From positions 1 through 55,457 of the forward strand of contig QHXX01000101.1 of NCBI GenBank assembly GCA_003223135.1: a DNA stretch of 55,457 nt, given 5' to 3'. This document shows, piece by piece, positions 29,709-38,198 of this stretch. The translations under genes were made by a program, and so were the position numbers. Under the pieces are notes generated by a model, which worked only from the letters and a program-made list of their open reading frames with translations, searched no databases and was not told the DNA's origin. The stretch's first letter is position 1. The number at the start of each line of letters is the position of its first letter. Source of the stretch: Acidobacteriota bacterium (GTDB taxonomy: Bacteria; Acidobacteriota; Polarisedimenticolia; Gp22-AA2).

Positions 29709-30275
29709 ATGGCTGACGCGAAGGAACCGAAGGAAGGGGCCGGGAAGGACGCGGCACCGAAACCCGAGAAGGCGGCCAGGGCCGCGAAGAAAGCCGAATC
29801 CAAGGCGGGTGGCCCGCCGTCGCCCGGCAAGGAGACCGCGCCCGCGAAGGAGGCAGTCCCTGCGGCGGGCGCGGCCGAAGGGGCGGCCGCGGCGAAAAAG
29901 GCGCCGGGCCGCAAGAAGGAGAAGAAGAACGTCCCGTTCGCCATCTGCAACGTGCACGCGTCGTTCAACAACACGGTGATCAGCATCTCCGACCAGGCCG
30001 GCAACGTCCTGTCCTGGTCGTCGGCGGGCTGCATCGGCTTCAAGGGCTCGCGCAAGGGCACCCCGTTCGCGGCGCAGCTGGCGGCGCAGGCGGCCGGCAA
30101 CTCCGCCAAGGAGCACGGGGTCCGCCAGATCGAGGTGCGCGTGACGGGACCGGGCGCGGGCCGCGAGTCGTCCATCCGGGCCCTGCAGGCGATGGGGCTC
30201 GAGGTCAAGGCGATCAAGGACGTCACGCCGATCCCGCACAACGGCTGCCGCCCGCCGAAGCGCCGGCGGGTCTGA
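29709..30275 (+). CDS. rpsK: 30S ribosomal protein S11 with long low-complexity N-terminus
   Basis: This 188-residue protein has the S11 domain from about residue 72 onward ([70 protein letters not shown]). S11 is usually about 130 residues, so about 60 residues are extra: a Lys/Ala/Glu/Pro-rich, probably disordered stretch. S11 supports the 30S platform. No internal start fits the domain boundary well, so the extension is probably translated. Confidence 0.95.
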   Translation: MADAKEPKEGAGKDAAPKPEKAARAAKKAESKAGGPPSPGKETAPAKEAVPAAGAAEGAAAAKKAPGRKKEKKNVPFAICNVHASFNNTVISISDQAGNVLSWSSAGCIGFKGSRKGTPFAAQLAAQAAGNSAKEHGVRQIEVRVTGPGAGRESSIRALQAMGLEVKAIKDVTPIPHNGCRPPKRRRV

Positions 30276-30291
30276 GAGGAGGAGAGAAGGA

Positions 30292-30918
30292 GTGGCGAGG
30301 ACACGTGGTTCCGTCTGCCGGCTCTGCCGCCGCGAGGGGCTGAAGCTGTTCCTGAAGGGGACGCGGTGCTACACGGAAAAATGCGCCATCGAGCGCCGCA
30401 ACTTCGCCCCCGGCCAGCACGGCAAGAGGCGGGTCAAGCTGCAGGGCTACGGCGTGCAGCTGCGCGAGAAGCAGAAGGTCAAGAGGCTCTACGGTCTCCT
30501 GGAGAACCAGTTCCGGCGCGGCTTCCAGGCAGCCAGCCGCAAGAAGGGCGTCACCGGGGAGCTGCTGCTCATCAATCTGGAGCGGCGGCTGGACAACGTG
30601 GTCTACCGCCTGGGGTTCGCCGCGTCGCGCGCCCAGGCCCGCCAGATCGTGAGCCACGGTCACGTCCGGGTGGACGGCCGCAAGGTGGACATCCCGGCGT
30701 ACCTGGTGAAGCCCGGGCAGGTTCTGTCGCTGCGAGCGAAGATGGAGAAGAACGATTCCTTCCTGGCGTCCTTCGAGCAGGCGCGCGCCCGCGGCTTCCC
30801 GCAGTGGCTTCTGGTTGACGCCGGCGCCTTCAAGGGGACCGTCTCGACGCTCCCGCGCCGGGAGGACATCACCATGCCCATCCAGGAGCAGCTCATCGTC
30901 GAGCTTTACAGCAAATAA
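30292..30918 (+). CDS. rpsD: 30S ribosomal protein S4 (zinc-binding form)
   Basis: This 208-residue protein starts with GTG behind GGAGGAGAGAAGG. The N-terminal zinc site ([23 protein letters not shown]) is the C+ type, and the S4 RNA-binding domain follows ([34 protein letters not shown]). S4 nucleates 30S assembly and represses the alpha operon in E. coli. The length is normal. Confidence 0.97.
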   Translation: MARTRGSVCRLCRREGLKLFLKGTRCYTEKCAIERRNFAPGQHGKRRVKLQGYGVQLREKQKVKRLYGLLENQFRRGFQAASRKKGVTGELLLINLERRLDNVVYRLGFAASRAQARQIVSHGHVRVDGRKVDIPAYLVKPGQVLSLRAKMEKNDSFLASFEQARARGFPQWLLVDAGAFKGTVSTLPRREDITMPIQEQLIVELYSK

Positions 30919-30964
30919 ACGATCCGGGCCGCCGGGACACGCGGTCTTTTGGAGGAATGACCCG

Positions 30965-31945
30965 ATGCTGTGGAAAGGTTTCCAGAGGCCCAAGCGCCTT
31001 GAATGCGATCTGGAGTTGCTGACCCCGACGTACGGAAAGTTCTATGCCCAGCCGTTCGAGAGGGGGTTCGGCACGACGATCGGCAACGCTCTGCGACGGG
31101 TCCTTTTGTCCTCGATCGAGGGGGCCGCGATCACGGCGGTCAAGATCGAGGGAGTCCTGCACGAGTTCACCTCGATCCCGGGCGTCGTGGAGGACACCAT
31201 CGACCTGATCCTCAACCTGAAGCAGATTCCGCTCAAGCTCAACGTCAACCACGCCGAGACCATCTATCTGCGGGCCGAGGGGGCGATGGAGGTCAAGGCC
31301 GGCAACATCGAGAGCAACCCCAACGTCGAGATCCTCGATCCCGAGGTGCACATCGCCACGCTCAGCGAGGAAGGACGGCTGAACATCGAGATGCGTGTGA
31401 AGCCGGGCCGCGGCTACGTCGCGGCCGATCGCAACTTCGACACCGACCTGTCGATCGGCTTCATCCCGATCGACTCGGTGCACTCCCCGGTGAAGAAGGT
31501 GAACTACACGGTGGAGGACGCCCGGTTGGGGCAGACGACCGACTACGACAAGCTGACGATGGAGGTCTGGACCAACGGCGCGGTGCAACCGCAGAGCGCC
31601 GTCGCCCTGGCCAGTAAGCTCATGAAGGACCACCTGTCCATTTTCATCAATTTCGAGGAAACCCCCGAAATGGACGAGGAGGAGGTGGACCGTGAAAAGG
31701 AGCGCCTGCGCGAGAATCTGTTGCGCTCGATCGAGGAGCTGGAGCTGTCCGTTCGGTCCTACAACTGCCTGAAGAACGCCGACATCAAGACGATCGCCGA
31801 TCTGGTCCAGAAGACCGAGGCGGAGATGCTCAAGACCAAGAATTTCGGGCGCAAGTCGCTGAACGAGATCAAAGAGCTTCTGGCCGAGATGGGGTTGTCG
31901 CTCGGGATGAAGATCGACCACATCCTGAAGCCCAAGGAGGAGTAG
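30965..31945 (+). CDS. rpoA: DNA-directed RNA polymerase subunit alpha
   Basis: This 326-residue protein has the assembly domain ([29 protein letters not shown]), the second domain, a linker near residues 230-245 and the C-terminal DNA-binding domain ([38 protein letters not shown]). Alpha dimerises to seed RNA polymerase assembly and reads UP elements and activators. The start [12 protein letters not shown] follows TTTTGGAGGA. Confidence 0.98.
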   Translation: MLWKGFQRPKRLECDLELLTPTYGKFYAQPFERGFGTTIGNALRRVLLSSIEGAAITAVKIEGVLHEFTSIPGVVEDTIDLILNLKQIPLKLNVNHAETIYLRAEGAMEVKAGNIESNPNVEILDPEVHIATLSEEGRLNIEMRVKPGRGYVAADRNFDTDLSIGFIPIDSVHSPVKKVNYTVEDARLGQTTDYDKLTMEVWTNGAVQPQSAVALASKLMKDHLSIFINFEETPEMDEEEVDREKERLRENLLRSIEELELSVRSYNCLKNADIKTIADLVQKTEAEMLKTKNFGRKSLNEIKELLAEMGLSLGMKIDHILKPKEE

Positions 31946-31952
31946 GGGCGGA

Positions 31953-32441
31953 ATGCGCCACAACGTCGGTTACCGGAAGCTCGGCCGGACTTCCGAGCAC
32001 AGGCGGGCGCTCCTGCGCAACCTGGCCGCCGATCTGTTCCGCCACGAGCGGCTGAAGACGACTCTTCCCAAGGCGAGGGAGCTCCGCCCGTTCGCGGAGA
32101 AGCTGATCACCCTGGCGCGCCGTGACGACCTGCACGCCCGGCGCCAGGTGGTGCGGCACATCAGCGACAAGGCCGTCGTCAAGAAGCTCTTCGACACGCT
32201 CGGGCCCCGTTTCGCGGCGCGTCCCGGCGGCTACACGCGTGCCCTGAAGCTCGGCCCGCGACCCGGCGATGGCGCCGACATGGCGATCGTCGAGCTGGTC
32301 GGGTCGGAGCCGACCTTCAAGAAGCAGAAGGAAGACAAGAAGGCGCGGCGCGATCGCAAGACGAAGGTCCGGGAGAAAGAGGCTGCGGCCGCCGAGGGGT
32401 CCGGAGCGGGCGAAGGCACGGACGAGAAGGACGAGAAGTAG
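31953..32441 (+). CDS. rplQ: 50S ribosomal protein L17 with charged C-terminal extension
   Basis: This 162-residue protein has a normal L17 domain to about residue 115 ([71 protein letters not shown]). It then carries about 45 residues of alternating Lys/Arg/Glu/Asp. L17 sits by the tunnel exit. It ends the ribosomal block only 21 bases from the converging rfaE2, with no visible terminator between them. Confidence 0.96.
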   Translation: MRHNVGYRKLGRTSEHRRALLRNLAADLFRHERLKTTLPKARELRPFAEKLITLARRDDLHARRQVVRHISDKAVVKKLFDTLGPRFAARPGGYTRALKLGPRPGDGADMAIVELVGSEPTFKKQKEDKKARRDRKTKVREKEAAAAEGSGAGEGTDEKDEK

Positions 32442-32462
32442 CCGGCGACGCGGCGCGCTTCC

Positions 32463-32936
32463 TTACCCTCCGAACCGCCGCCGGATCCGGCCGATGAGAT
32501 CGGTCGTGGCATGCCCCTTGGGATCGCCCGCGATGGCCACCCTCCCTCCGTACGACTGCACGACGTGGCGCTCCGGCACGCCCTTCACGGTGTAATCGGT
32601 CCCCTTGCATTGGACGTCCGGGCGCAGGCGGCGGAGCAGGGGCGCCGCCGTGCCTGATCCGAAAAGGACGACGTAGTCAACGCCTTCGAGCGCCGCCACG
32701 AGGCGCGCGCGGTCGGCCGCCCGGACGATCGGCCTTCCGGAGCCGCGCAGACGCCGCGCGGAGCGGTCGTCGTTCACCGCCACCACCAGGAGCGTCCCCA
32801 GACGCCGCGCGGCCCTCAGATATCGCACGTGACCGACGTGCAGGAGGTCGAAGAGGCCGTTGGCAAGGACCACGCGGGTTGCGGGGCGGCGGCGCCGCAG
32901 CCGGGTGATTTCGCCGGCGAGGTGGCTCAGCGACAC
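32463..32936 (-). CDS. rfaE2: D-glycero-beta-D-manno-heptose 1-phosphate adenylyltransferase
   Basis: This 157-residue cytidylyltransferase-fold enzyme has the nucleotide-binding motif NGLFDLLHVGHVRYL (HxGH) and the C-terminal DVQCKGTDYTVKGVPE. It transfers AMP to heptose 1-phosphate to give ADP-heptose for the LPS inner core. In E. coli this activity is fused to the kinase as HldE; here it is a separate gene, 23 bases after rfaE1. The GTG start at 32936 is the only suitable one, and it breaks the overlap pattern of the operon. Confidence 0.92.
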   Translation of the reverse strand: MSLSHLAGEITRLRRRRPATRVVLANGLFDLLHVGHVRYLRAARRLGTLLVVAVNDDRSARRLRGSGRPIVRAADRARLVAALEGVDYVVLFGSGTAAPLLRRLRPDVQCKGTDYTVKGVPERHVVQSYGGRVAIAGDPKGHATTDLIGRIRRRFGG

Positions 32937-32959
32937 GACGCGTCCTCGCGGCGGAGCGC

Positions 32960-34000
32960 TCACGCCCGGCGGGCGGGGAGATCGAGGGTCGGGTCGGAGC
33001 GAACCGCGTGACGCAGCTCGTCGCGGCCGACGGTGGCCGTCCCGCGCTTCGTGACCACGATGCCTCCCGCGTAGTTGGCCAGCATGGCGGCCTCGACCGG
33101 GCCTGCGCCTCCGAGCATGGCCAGGGTCAGAACGCCGATCACCGTGTCGCCGGCCCCGGTGACGTCCGCCACCTCGTCGGTGCCGTAGACACGCAGGTGC
33201 ACGGGGTCGGTGTCGGGGCAAAACACGCTCATCCCCTGGCTGCCGCGGGTGACCACGATGGTCCCCGCGTCGATCGTCTCGCGCAGGAGGCTGCCGGCGC
33301 GCGCCAGCGCGTCGAGATTTTCGCCGACACGGTCGCCGAGCGCGGCCTCCGCCTCCTGCAGGTTGGGCGTGGCCGCTGCGGCTCCCTTGAACAGGCCGAG
33401 CTGAGAGCGCGAGTCCACGTACAGCGGCCGCCCCGCCGCGCGCATCGCATCCAGGACCGGCCCGATCGTCCCGGGATGCAGCATCCCCAGCGAGTAATCC
33501 GAAATCAGGGCGCCCCGCACATGGACAGCCGCCTCGCGCACCGACGGCAGGAGCGGCGAACGGTCCGCCTTTACGGCGGGGCCGCCACCGCGGTCGATGC
33601 GCACGATTTGCTGCATCACCGAGTGGGCGCTGCCGGCGAGGACACGGCGCTTCACGGGCGTGGCGTAGCCGGTCTCGCGCCACACCCGCGTCGTGTCCGC
33701 GCCGCGCTCCTGGAGGAGGGCGATGAGGTGGTCGCCCGCCTCGTCCTTGCCGACCCGGCCGACGACCACGGGCCGGCCGTCGAGCGCCGCGAGATTGTTC
33801 GCCGCGTTGGCGCCGCCTCCGGGCAACCGGTCGGTCCTGCGGTGGTTGAGGATGAGGACCGGGGCCTCCCGGGAGACGCGGTCGATCTCCCCATACTCGA
33901 ACTCGTCGAGCACGAGGTCGGCGACGACCAGGACGCTGGCGCCTCCCATCCGGTCGATCGCCTTCAGCAGTTGATCGCGCGTCGCCCTCTGCGCCCTCAC
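32960..34000 (-). CDS. rfaE1: D-glycero-beta-D-manno-heptose-7-phosphate kinase
   Basis: This 346-residue PfkB-family kinase has the sugar-binding RLPGGGANAANNLAAL near the N-terminus and the catalytic motif DVTGAGDTVIG at about residues 280-290. It phosphorylates heptose 7-phosphate at C1 before GmhB acts. GTG 34000 overlaps the gmhB stop as GTGA. The next gene encodes the partner adenylyltransferase, so the two halves of HldE occur as neighbours. Confidence 0.93.
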   Translation of the reverse strand: MRAQRATRDQLLKAIDRMGGASVLVVADLVLDEFEYGEIDRVSREAPVLILNHRRTDRLPGGGANAANNLAALDGRPVVVGRVGKDEAGDHLIALLQERGADTTRVWRETGYATPVKRRVLAGSAHSVMQQIVRIDRGGGPAVKADRSPLLPSVREAAVHVRGALISDYSLGMLHPGTIGPVLDAMRAAGRPLYVDSRSQLGLFKGAAAATPNLQEAEAALGDRVGENLDALARAGSLLRETIDAGTIVVTRGSQGMSVFCPDTDPVHLRVYGTDEVADVTGAGDTVIGVLTLAMLGGAGPVEAAMLANYAGGIVVTKRGTATVGRDELRHAVRSDPTLDLPARRA

Positions 34001-34575
34001 GTCCGTCTCCGCGAGAGGATGAAGCGCACCGCCTCCAGGAGGTCGTCCGCGGTGTGCACCGGCTCCGTCTTGAAACGGTGGCGCTGGTGCTCCAGGAGGC
34101 CCCGCCCGTAACCGGTCTTGACCAGGATCCCCGGCACACCGGCGGAAGCGCCCGCCTCGATGTCGGCCACGCTGTCCCCGACGACGAAGGACCGCGAAAG
34201 GTCGATGCCGTGCTCGCGCGTCGCCCGCAGGATCATTCCCGGCTCCGGCTTGCGGCACTCGCACACGGCGCGCCAGGGAGGAGTCCCCTCGGTCGGGTGA
34301 TGCGGGCAGTAATAGATGGCATCGAGGCGCGCCCCGGCCCCTGTGACCGACGCCTGAAGCTTCGCGTGCACCGCCTCCACCAGGTCCTGGCTGAAGTAGC
34401 CGCGCGCCACGCCCGACTGGTTCGTCGTGACGACCGCCAGAAGTCCCGCCTGGTTGATGAGACCGATGGCCTCCAGGCTGTTCGGCAACAGACGGCTCCG
34501 GGACAGGTGATTGACGTACCCCACCTCCTCGCAGATGGTGCCGTCGCGATCCAGGAAGATCGCCGCGCGAGTCAC
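33997..34575 (-). CDS. gmhB: D-glycero-beta-D-manno-heptose-1,7-bisphosphate 7-phosphatase
   Basis: This 192-residue HAD phosphatase has the nucleophile motif FLDRDGTI, the TTNQSGVARG segment, the zinc-binding cluster YCPHHP...CECRKP and the late acidic motif VVGDSVADIEAG. It removes the C7 phosphate from heptose bisphosphate. The zinc loop separates GmhB and HisB phosphatases from other HAD enzymes, and the neighbours decide for GmhB. GTG 34575 overlaps the upstream stop. Confidence 0.93.
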   Translation of the reverse strand: MTRAAIFLDRDGTICEEVGYVNHLSRSRLLPNSLEAIGLINQAGLLAVVTTNQSGVARGYFSQDLVEAVHAKLQASVTGAGARLDAIYYCPHHPTEGTPPWRAVCECRKPEPGMILRATREHGIDLSRSFVVGDSVADIEAGASAGVPGILVKTGYGRGLLEHQRHRFKTEPVHTADDLLEAVRFILSRRRT

Positions 34576-35591
34576 GGAAGCGACCGCGCCACGGCTCCGC
34601 GCGCCGGTTCATCCCGGCCCGGCGCGCGACCGGGTGACGCAGGCGGGCGCGTGCGCCAGCGATTGTGCATCCACAGCCAGAATTCGGGATGGCGGCGGAT
34701 CTCCTCCTCGAGGAGGGCTGTGCATTGCTGTGTGATGACGAGGATGTCCTCCGCAATGCTCCCGCGGCGCGCGGTTTCGAGCGGCGGACCGTAGCGGATC
34801 AGCAGGCGCCCGTCGGACCTGGGGTAGGAGAAGACCGGCACCATCGGCGCGCCACACTTCAGGGCGAATGTGGCGAGCGCCGGTGTCGTGGAGGCCTTGA
34901 CCCCGAAGAAGTCCACGAACAGGCCGCCGTCCCCGCGCACGTTCTGGTCCACGAGAAGGGCGACGGCCCGTCCCCTGCGCAGCGCCCGCAGCACCCCGCG
35001 CGCAGCGTCGTACTTGGCAATCACCTCGTTGCCGGTGACGCCGCGCAGCCTGGTGAGAAAATCGTTGAGGCGGCCGTTCTCCAGCGGCCGGACCACCATG
35101 GTGAACGGCACGCCGAGGCGCGCCTGCAGGAGCGCCACCAGCTCCCAGTGTCCGAAGTGGCCGGAGAAGACCAGGACACCCCGCCCCCGGGCCGCGGCCT
35201 CCCTCAGGTGTTCCGTCCCTTCGTACACCGCCAGGCGTTCCATCGGAAGCCGGGCCGTGCGGGGGAAGTACGCGGCGTCGGCCATGATCATCCCGGCGTG
35301 GGCGAAGGAGGCGCGCGCCAGGCGGGCGCGCTCTCGCGGCGTCGTGTCTAAGCCGAACGCCAGCTCCAGGTTGGCAAGGGCGATTCTCCTGTGCCGCGGC
35401 GAGATGCCGTAGAACAGCAGGCCGCAACCGCGACCGATCGCCTGTCCCCAGCGACGCGGCAGGAGGGCGAGGGAGACGAGGAGGGTGCGGCAGAAGACGT
35501 ACGAAAGGGCATGCCGCGCGGACCGGGTCTCCTCCATGTGGCGGATCCGGCGCAGCGGCGGCAAGCGCCGTTCCCGGCGGACTCGGGTCAC
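34572..35591 (-). CDS. lpxL: LpxL/HtrB-family lipid A acyltransferase
   Basis: This 339-residue protein has an N-terminal hydrophobic segment (about residues 28-45) and the HxxxxE motif SGHFGHWE at H145-E150, plus ALLVDQN and FWLWMHNRW. It would add a secondary acyl chain to Kdo-lipid IVA at the inner membrane. GTG 35591 overlaps the lpxK stop; an upstream ATG at 35642 would overlap lpxK by 55 bases. The exact acyl chain and position cannot be told from sequence. Confidence 0.9.
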   Translation of the reverse strand: MTRVRRERRLPPLRRIRHMEETRSARHALSYVFCRTLLVSLALLPRRWGQAIGRGCGLLFYGISPRHRRIALANLELAFGLDTTPRERARLARASFAHAGMIMADAAYFPRTARLPMERLAVYEGTEHLREAAARGRGVLVFSGHFGHWELVALLQARLGVPFTMVVRPLENGRLNDFLTRLRGVTGNEVIAKYDAARGVLRALRRGRAVALLVDQNVRGDGGLFVDFFGVKASTTPALATFALKCGAPMVPVFSYPRSDGRLLIRYGPPLETARRGSIAEDILVITQQCTALLEEEIRRHPEFWLWMHNRWRTRPPASPGRAPGRDEPARGAVARSLP

Positions 35592-36673
35592 GTCGGCCCG
35601 CTCCGGCCCCGCCGGAGGGCGGCGAGGCGATCGAGGAGCCACGCCTGCAGCCCCGGGCCGGAGGGAAACGCCGCCTGGATCGCCAGGGCGTACAGGGGTG
35701 GCGACCCCTTGGGCGCTTCGGCGATGCGTACCAGGTCCTTCTCCGTCGTCACAAGAACCTCCGCGCCGCTCCGGCGCGCCTCCAGCCCGATCTCCTCCAG
35801 GTCACGGTGGCGGAAGCGATGATGGTCGGGGAAGCGGCGGGCGCCCGCGATCCGCACGCCGAGGCCGCGCAGGTCGTCCTCGAAGCGATCCGGCCGCGCG
35901 ATGCCGGAGAAGCCATAGGCCGAGAACCCCTTCAGCGAACCGGGCCCGATCGACTCGCCGTCCGCGTTCACGAACCCCCGCGGCTCCAGGCGGCAATGGA
36001 ACAGCGCGGCCCCGGGATTGTAGCGCTCGAGAGCGGAGACCAGAGCGCCCGGGAGACGTCCGTTCGACCGCGTCACGAGACAGACATCGGCGCGCGCGAT
36101 CGACGCGACCGGCTCGCGCAGCGGCCCGCGGGGCAGCATTCTACCATTGCCCCACGGGTCGCGGCCGTCCACGAGGACGAGGTCGATGTCGCGTGCGATC
36201 CGTCGGTGCTGGAAGGCGTCGTCGAGCACCAGGACCTCGGGTGAGGCGGCTCGCAGCAGCAGCCGCGCTGCGTCGACGCGATCGGCCCCGACCGCCACCG
36301 GTACCGCGGGATTGTCGCGCGCGATCAAGTACGGCTCGTCGCCCGCGCTCTGCGCGTCGGCGAGGAGCGTCCGGCCATCCGACACCAGGAGAGGCGAACG
36401 CGCCCCGCGCCGCCTGTAGCCGCGGCTCACCACGCCGACACGATAGCCGGATTCGCGCAGGAGCGCTGTGACGTGCGAAGTCAGGGGCGTCTTGCCGGTC
36501 CCCCCCACCGTCACGTTGCCGATGCTGATCACGACGCAGGGAAGGCGATGAGAGGGAAGGCGCCCCGCGTCGTACAGAACGTTTCGCAGGGCGACGGCGG
36601 CCTGGAAGGCCAGCCCGGGGAGGAGAAGAAACGGCCGCGCGATGTTCGACTGCAACAGGTTCGGACCGATCAC
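35588..36673 (-). CDS. lpxK: Tetraacyldisaccharide 4'-kinase
   Basis: This 361-residue enzyme phosphorylates the 4' position of the lipid A disaccharide. The unusual P-loop SIGNVTVGGTGKTP is at about residues 50-63, and the later LDDAFQHRRIARDIDLVLVD supplies the catalytic aspartates. A membrane-associating N-terminal helix precedes the P-loop. GTG 36673 overlaps the waaA stop. It lies between the Kdo transferase and the acyltransferase. Confidence 0.95.
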   Translation of the reverse strand: MIGPNLLQSNIARPFLLLPGLAFQAAVALRNVLYDAGRLPSHRLPCVVISIGNVTVGGTGKTPLTSHVTALLRESGYRVGVVSRGYRRRGARSPLLVSDGRTLLADAQSAGDEPYLIARDNPAVPVAVGADRVDAARLLLRAASPEVLVLDDAFQHRRIARDIDLVLVDGRDPWGNGRMLPRGPLREPVASIARADVCLVTRSNGRLPGALVSALERYNPGAALFHCRLEPRGFVNADGESIGPGSLKGFSAYGFSGIARPDRFEDDLRGLGVRIAGARRFPDHHRFRHRDLEEIGLEARRSGAEVLVTTEKDLVRIAEAPKGSPPLYALAIQAAFPSGPGLQAWLLDRLAALRRGRSGPT

Positions 36674-37983
36674 GCCCGCAGCGCGCCTTGGCCCTGTGAC
36701 CGGGCCGGGGCGAGCGCCTCCTCGATCATCGCCATCGTCTTCGGGAGAGCTCCGCGATTCGCCTCGACCACGCGGGCGGCCATGGCCGACGCCACCCGGT
36801 AGCCGGCCCGGTCGCCGAGGAGCCTCGTGAGGAGACGCCCCAGCTCCTCCCCGTCGTGCGCCACGAAGCCGGCCCCCGCGGCGACGAGCGCCTCCGAGGG
36901 GGCGCGGAAATTCTCCATGTGGGGGCCGAACAGCACCGGCTTCCCGAGGGAGGCGGGCTCCAGGACGTTTTGCCCGCCGCGCGGCACCAGGCTCCCGCCT
37001 ACGAACACCAGGTCGGCGGCGGCGTAGAGTTCCGGCAGGATCCCGAGCGCGTCGACGACCAGGACGTCCCATGAAGGCGCCGGGGGGCCCGCGATCGCCG
37101 CCACCCGGCTCCAGGTGGCGACGACGTGCCCGGCGTCGCGCGCCCTCGTCCCGGCCGCCGGGAAGTCCTCTGGGTGTCGCGGCGCCAGGACCAGGCGGGC
37201 GCGGACGTCCACGCCGCGCAGGGCCCGGAAAGCCTGCAGGACGGCCCTCTCCTCGCCCGCTGCGGTGCTGCCGGCGACGAAGAGGGGTGTCCGCGCCTCG
37301 ACACCCAGCCGGCGCCGCACGGCGTCCGGATCGACCCGCGGTGGCTCGAGATCGAACTTCAGATTCCCCGTGACCCGCACCCGATGGACGGCGGCGCCGA
37401 GACCCACGATTCGCTCGGCGTCCTCGCGCGACTGCATGCCGAGCGTCGTGAACCCATGCAGGGACTCTTGGAGAAACGGGCGCAGGGCGCGGTAGCGCGG
37501 GTAGGAGCGGGGCGAGATCCGGCCGTTCACGAGCAGGACCGGCACGCCGCGCTCGGCGCAGACCCGCAGGAGGTTCGGCCAGATCTCGGTTTCCATGACC
37601 AGCACGGCGCGCGGCCGCAGCCGGTCGAGGAGACGTCCCATGGCGAACGGCAGGTCGAACGGCAAGGTGCCGATCGACGCGGGCGGCGGCGCACCCGCTC
37701 CCGAGGCGGCCAGGGCTCGGCCGGTTGCCGTGCCCGTGGTCAGATGGACGGCCGCGCCCGGAAAGCGCCGCCGCAGCTCGGGCAGAATCCGGAGGGCCAG
37801 GCGCACCTCGCCCACCGAAACGGCGTGCATCCAGAATCCCCCGGGCGCCGCTCCATCCTGAAGATAGCCAAGCCTTTCGCGCAGGGAGGGTGGAGGCGTC
37901 CGTTTCAAAATCGCCATCACCATCTGGTACGGAAGAACGGCGGCCCAGGCGAGCGCTGTGAGAGCCCCGTAAACGCGGTACAT
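36670..37983 (-). CDS. waaA: 3-deoxy-D-manno-octulosonic acid (Kdo) transferase
   Basis: This 437-residue GT-B glycosyltransferase begins with a hydrophobic anchor (about residues 6-26). The catalytic glutamate lies in HAVSVGEVRLA (E59), and METEIWPNLL and VTGNLKFDL are family signatures. It transfers Kdo from CMP-Kdo to lipid IVA. It opens the LPS operon. The ATG at 37983 is only about nine bases from the end of a predicted -10 box, so the transcript may be leaderless. Confidence 0.95.
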   Translation of the reverse strand: MYRVYGALTALAWAAVLPYQMVMAILKRTPPPSLRERLGYLQDGAAPGGFWMHAVSVGEVRLALRILPELRRRFPGAAVHLTTGTATGRALAASGAGAPPPASIGTLPFDLPFAMGRLLDRLRPRAVLVMETEIWPNLLRVCAERGVPVLLVNGRISPRSYPRYRALRPFLQESLHGFTTLGMQSREDAERIVGLGAAVHRVRVTGNLKFDLEPPRVDPDAVRRRLGVEARTPLFVAGSTAAGEERAVLQAFRALRGVDVRARLVLAPRHPEDFPAAGTRARDAGHVVATWSRVAAIAGPPAPSWDVLVVDALGILPELYAAADLVFVGGSLVPRGGQNVLEPASLGKPVLFGPHMENFRAPSEALVAAGAGFVAHDGEELGRLLTRLLGDRAGYRVASAMAARVVEANRGALPKTMAMIEEALAPARSQGQGALRA

Positions 37984-37991
37984 GCGTGCCG

Positions 37992-38021
37992 AGTATATTC
38001 CAGCGTTTCGGACAGCGTCAA
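37992..38021 (-). promoter_or_regulatory. Sigma70-type promoter of the LPS operon
   Basis: Read on the minus strand, TTGACG (38021-38016) and TATACT (37997-37992) are 18 bases apart. Start of transcription is expected near 37985, one to three bases before the waaA ATG, which leaves no room for a ribosome-binding site. Confidence 0.75.
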
Positions 38022-38083
38022 CGCGCCGTCGCCGCGTCCTTGGCGCCAGAGCCCTGAGTCCGCATGTAGGGCGGGGCTCAGGC

Positions 38084-38113
38084 TTGTCGGGCGCATCGGG
38101 AGAGCCCTATATT
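38084..38113 (+). promoter_or_regulatory. Candidate promoter of the receiver/HD-GYP gene
   Basis: TTGTCG (38084-38089) and TATATT (38108-38113) are 18 bases apart. The -10 box stands out in GC-rich sequence and the -35 matches four of six consensus bases. It would give a leader of about 80 bases before GTG 38199, and it rules out use of the TTG at 38112. Confidence 0.5.
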
Positions 38114-38198
38114 GTTCTGGAATGACTCACAGGGTTGTTGTGTCCAGGGCCGCCAGAGGGGCGGCGTCGGGCGCATGGCGCGTCTTTGTGGAGACCGC

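Noticed and set aside
38112-38198. Earlier starts (TTG 38112, ATG 38175) for the receiver/HD-GYP gene
   Set aside because: The first lies within the predicted -10 box; the second has no ribosome-binding site and adds non-homologous residues.
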